Origin: Phaseolus vulgaris
Lineage: Eukaryota; Streptophyta; Magnoliopsida; Fabales; Fabaceae
Direction: 5' to 3'
DNA: 64,000 nucleotides
NCBI RefSeq assembly: GCF_000499845.2
Contig: NC_023758.2
Location: 9,029,227-9,093,226 of the forward strand
Below, piece by piece: positions 60,163 through 64,000 of the stretch. Below the pieces are notes generated by a model. The model had not been told where the DNA came from. It worked only from the letters and a program-made list of their open reading frames with translations, and searched no databases. The position numbers and the translations under genes are program-made. Position 1 is the first letter of the stretch, and each line of letters begins with the position of its first letter.

Positions 60163-60981
60163 GGGATTTTGATCATCATGAGGTTATTTTTGTTTTATTT
60201 TTACCAAAATGGGGTCCGTTTAAAAACAATTACAAATTTAGGCAAGTCGTGCCGAATTGGCACGACTTCATATGCACAAATCGTCACAATTAGACACGAC
60301 TCTGTCATTCTGAAGTCGTGCCAACTTGACACGACTTCTACCGTGTCATTTTTCATTTTATTTTATTGTTTATATATTGGGTAGTAAGTTATGTAATGTT
60401 AAAAATTAATTTGATACATAATTTTCTAAGAGTGTTAGTTTTAAGGAACAAAAAATTGGATAATCGTGTATGGATCATGTTTGAATAATCAACTTATTCA
60501 AACTTTGAGCAATTAACTCCTGAGGACATTGCCGCCAGACATGGTTTCCCACTAGCCAAAAAGTATATTTTGATATTTAATGTCTCATGTATGCAAATTT
60601 TTTGATATTTAATGGCGCGAGACATGATCCATACACGATTATCCAATTTTTTTGTTCCTTAAAAGTAACACTCTTAGAAAGTTATGTATCAAATTAATTT
60701 TTAACATTAAATAACTTACTACCCAATATATAAACAATAAAATTAAAAAAAAATATGACGTGGTAGAAGTCGTGCCAAGTTGACACAACTTCAATATGAC
60801 GTGGCAGAAGTCGTGTTGGCACGACTTCAGTATGACATGACTCTGTCATGTCAAATTGGAATGATTTGTGCATATGAAGTCGTGTCGAATTGACACGACT
60901 TGCCTAAATTTGTAATTTTTTTTAAACGAAACCCATTTTGATAAAAAGTAAAAAAAATAATCCCATCATAATCAAAAACCC
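60163..60981. mobile_element. Mutator-like MITE with long inverted repeats
   Basis: 819 bp. The arms (about 60163-60490 and 60610-60981) are inverted copies of each other over more than 300 bp. Ends are GGGATTTTGATCAT and its counterpart ATAATCAAAAACCC. A 9-bp target duplication TTATAAATA/TTATAGATA (60154-60162 and 60982-60990, eight of nine matching) points to the Mutator superfamily. There is no transposase. Each arm also holds smaller palindromes of the form AAGTCGTGCCAA..GACACGACTT. The RNA of either strand would fold into a long hairpin. Confidence 0.82.
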
Positions 60982-61129
60982 TTATAGATATGTAGTTATT
61001 TTCCATTTACGTTTGCAACAATTAAGAAGAATGAAATAGAAAAGAATATAAGATTATTGTCAGAAGAAAAAATAATGAGAAACGAGAAGGGAGAGGTAAC
61101 AAGGAGCTCATAGCAGTGATTAAATTTCA

Positions 61130-61396
61130 ATGGACGCTTCAATGGAAGAGAAGAAGAAGAAGAAGAAGCAAAGGAAAAGAACGGTGTGTGAGAAATTCAA
61201 GAAAGTGGTGTGTCTTATGCCCTATGATTACAACTTAGAATATATAATATGTGGTGATGTTAACATTCCATCATGTGGTTCGTTGGTTTCACGTCAGAGT
61301 TTAATTACTTCTCCCAATTCTCTTCTTCCAAATCAACCATGCAAGTGGAACACCATTTGCCGTTTAAACACCATTTTTCCACTCACACATAAATAA
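61130..61396 (+). CDS. Small ORF of unknown function
   Basis: 88 codons beginning MDASMEEKKKKKKQRKR, very basic at the N-terminus, with Cys residues further on and no domain that I recognise. It is preceded by purine-rich DNA and followed by no clear poly(A) signal. It may be a first exon, a young gene or chance. Confidence 0.2.
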   Translation: MDASMEEKKKKKKQRKRTVCEKFKKVVCLMPYDYNLEYIICGDVNIPSCGSLVSRQSLITSPNSLLPNQPCKWNTICRLNTIFPLTHK

Positions 61397-62017
61397 TGTT
61401 GATGAAAGACCACTTTATTTTGAATACATTTTCCTAACACAACTTCTTCACAATAAAATAACGTCTTTCAAGCATAACTTATGTCAGGTAAGTAATTAGG
61501 TAATTGTAATGACATATTAATAGTAACAAATTTAGTTGTAGCTACGTAATAGGATAATGATAAAGATTTTCTGGATAATATACACTAGTGGTTATGTGGT
61601 AAAATGTATAAGGGAATTGAGGTTGTTTCCAGCATGTGACTTCAGTAACTAAATTTTTCAAGCAGCTCCTCCATAACTAAAAATGCTCTACAATTTTCCT
61701 TCAATTTTAAGAAATACATGGATAGAGTTTAAAATATTAGTTTTAGAAATAAATAAAAAAAATTAACGTAAAGAAATCACAGAATACAAATAGGATGAAG
61801 CTGAGAAAATAGGCCTAGGTGTGGATTGGGATCACACAAGATCCGGAGCATAAACGCTACAATTCTGGGATTTCTTGGTAAGAAAATTTTCTATCCAATG
61901 GCGTGGAGAGAACAAATCAAAAGGGATATTTTTGATCAACTCTTTTGTAAGTTAGTTGGACACATCAAAAGGGTCGAACGGCAAAGTTATTAAAGGCCAA
62001 TGCAACCACCTTCCTTC

Positions 62018-62057
62018 CTTTCTTCATCTTCTTCTACTTCTTCTTCTTCTTCTTCCC
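62018..62057 (+). repeat. CTT microsatellite in the AMY3 leader
   Basis: TTCTTCATCTTCTTCTACTTC and further CTT repeats stand 25-65 bp before the AMY3 start codon. Pyrimidine-rich leaders are common in plant genes. Confidence 0.8.
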
Positions 62058-62081
62058 ATTTGCTTGCAAAGCAAACCAACC

Positions 62082-64000
62082 ATGTCTACCGTTGCATCAG
62101 AACCTCTCTTACACCTTTGCTCCAGAAAACCTTCATTTCATAGCCATAAACCAATCCCTCTGAGACCCTTCTTTCTTCCCACGTGCTCCTCTAATCTCAA
62201 TGATGCATCTGTCATCTTCCACCAACCTCGTAGGACTCTCTCTCCCGTGCATGCAGTTTCACTTGCAGACACACCTACCCTCCATCCCCTTCAATGCCCT
62301 CAGACCATCACCCACACTTTCGAAATCGACCGAACCCAAACGGTCTCAACTTTTCCTTTCCATTATATATGTTTGGATATAAGTGACATGGCTGATACAT
62401 AATCTTGTGTCTTAAGCAAGAAGTCCTAGGTTGAACTCAGGTCAATGTGAATAAAATAACATATGTTGGAATATGCGAACTCCTTAAGTAGATTCTATTA
62501 TCTCCTCTGATTTGTTTAGGTCGTAGCTGGGGAATATCCTGCGTTTACCCAGAATAATATACATAGATATATCATCTTGTTTGGTTTCATGACAAAGTGC
62601 TGGGGAATAGACAAAAGGAAAAAAGTTTTGATTTTTATTATTTTGACACTTTTGGACCAGCTTGATCAATTTTGTCATTGAAATCTTCGTTTTTTCTTGG
62701 GGGTGGGGTGTGGTGTGGTGGGGGCTTAAAAGGGAATTACCATGTATGGGAGACAAAAAAGGTGTTTTGATTTTGATTTTGTTTTGTTATGTGTTTACGC
62801 AATTAAACTCGTTTTGGTGTTTGGCATTGATGGGGTTTTTTGCGATGAAATGATATAGGCGGTGGGAAAGATTTTTGTGAGATTAGATCACGGAAAAGAT
62901 TTGAAGGATTGGGAGCTTACGGTGCGCTGCAGTCTACCTGGAAAATGGATTCTTCACTGGGGAGTTACCCATGTTGATGATGTTGGAAGGTGCACCATGT
63001 TAAACAACATGCTGAATTCTCTTCGAATTTGACTTTGAGCTTCCTTCTTATTTTTTAATTGATATCATTGTAGATCTTAATATTAACAATCCAACTAGTT
63101 TTATGTATAATGATAACGTAAGCTTGATCCTCCAGGGAATGGGATCAACCTCCTCTTGATATGATACCCCCTGGATCTGTTCCTATAAAGGTAGAAAAAA
63201 GCTTTATGAGTTGTCATGATCAATATGGCACATGTTCATATTGCCATGCAGAAAGTTTAAGTTGGAAGTGAATAATCTTTCAGGACTATGCAATAGAGAC
63301 CCCTTTGAAGAAGTCAGCCTTATCTGCAGAAGGAGATACGCTTCCTGAAATCAGGATTGATCTTAAAGCCAAATTTGGAATTTCAGCAATTCATTTTGTT
63401 CTCAAGGTTTATTTCTAACAATTGCCACTTGATAATGCTAAAAAAGAAGGCATTGATTCTAAGAATCCTTTGACTGAACTTTTCTCTCTGCTTCCCAATT
63501 GGGTGTACCTGTTGTTGATTCAGGATGAGGAAACTGGAGATTGGTACAAAAACAAAAGTAGAGATTTCGTGGTTTCTTTGGTCGACTACATTAGGGCAGA
63601 TTCAGATACAAGTATAATTGAACCTAAAAGAGGCTTTGATTTTTGGCCAGGTTTTTCCAAATCGTTAGCACACTAGTTCATTTGCTTTTGTAAAAAAGTC
63701 TATTTTGTTTCTCATAATGCTCTAGGAGTGTCAATAAATCATAATCATGTGATAAACAGTCAAAGGTTTGTGATAATATTTCTTCTATCACAGGGAATTT
63801 GGGGCAAATATCTAAAATCTTCTCCAAGTCAAAAGCTGACGAAAATGAAAGCAGTGAATCCAGAGTTCCAGAACGAGAAAGCAATCAACCAGACGGTTTC
63901 TATGAGGAAGTGTATGTAACAAAGAAGGTTTTAATTAGTAACTCTGTCACTGTCTCCACCAAGAAATGCTTTGAGTCTGGGGCAGTGAAGGACATTTTAT
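62082..64000 (+). CDS. AMY3: Plastidial alpha-amylase 3, 5' part (first six exons)
   Basis: Exons are 62082-62342, 62859-62989, 63136-63190, 63284-63406, 63524-63650 and 63794 to the window end. All introns are GT-AG and phases agree. The ATG at 62082 was preferred over an in-frame codon at 61956 because MSTV begins known AMY3 proteins. Residues 1 to about 65 are Ser- and basic-rich, as in chloroplast transit peptides. Residues 88-235 form the first CBM45 starch-binding module, with W105, W117 and W121 in GKWILHWG and then WDQPP, IKDYAIETP and FVLKDEETGDWY. The second CBM45 begins near VTKKVLISNSVTVS. The GH13 catalytic domain lies beyond the window. AMY3 hydrolyses alpha-1,4 glucan in stromal starch breakdown and is redox-controlled in Arabidopsis. 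GWD1 also has CBM45 modules, but its sequence differs. No defects were seen. Confidence 0.87.

Noticed and set aside
61956..62081. Upstream in-frame start of the AMY3 gene adding 42 residues
   Set aside because: The added part comes largely from the CTT microsatellite (poly-Leu), and the next ATG gives the N-terminus typical of AMY3.

Overview
The window is plant nuclear DNA, most likely from a Phaseoleae legume such as Phaseolus or Vigna. This is inferred from three things: an AT-rich intergenic background, intron-containing plant genes whose predicted proteins resemble my recollection of soybean and bean proteins, and the mix of LTR retrotransposons. No search was run, so the genus is a guess. 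About two thirds of the window is retrotransposon, and the host genes lie in the right third.

Left part (1-33.9 kb). Two full-length Ty3/gypsy elements of one family (Tat-type, with a second RNase H domain) stand on the plus strand. Gypsy A is 50-12160 with target-site duplication (TSD) ATGGG. Gypsy B is 21837-33858 with TSD TTATT. Each has LTR, tRNA-Lys-like primer site, gag-protease-RT-RNaseH-aRNaseH-integrase, a spacer with a 64-bp tandem repeat, a spliced gene on the opposite strand, polypurine tract and LTR. Both gag-pol genes are broken. Between them, a Ty1/copia element of SIRE type (copia C, 12469-19253, minus strand, TSD TGGTC) sits in an older repeat that gypsy A also invaded.

Middle part (33.9-44.3 kb). 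Copia D (34674-39710, minus strand, TSD ACTTC) is followed by a CACTA transposon end, an AT microsatellite, and a solo LTR (40934-42539, TSD AAAGT) that splits a tRNA-like (SINE-like) sequence.

Right part (44.3-64 kb). A complete six-exon receptor-like cytoplasmic kinase gene of the PBL34/35/36 group lies at 45070-48436 (485 aa). Copia E (51071-55603, minus strand) has a 3' end replaced by a copy of its own genomic flank. Then come a degenerate tandem array directly against a 5'-truncated hypersensitive-induced-reaction (HIR, SPFH) pseudogene (57035-58446), a Mutator-like MITE with long inverted repeats (60163-60981, 9-bp TSD), and the first six exons of a plastidial alpha-amylase gene (AMY3, 62082 to the window end, tandem CBM45 region).

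The most unusual signal is a short motif repeated as dimers at fixed spacing. In copia C the dimers are exactly 21 nt apart, in LTRs, non-coding interior and coding sequence. In the unrelated-sequence solo LTR a different motif forms dimers exactly 20 nt apart. The strict spacing with variable linkers looks like selection or a copying mechanism, and I know of no description of it.
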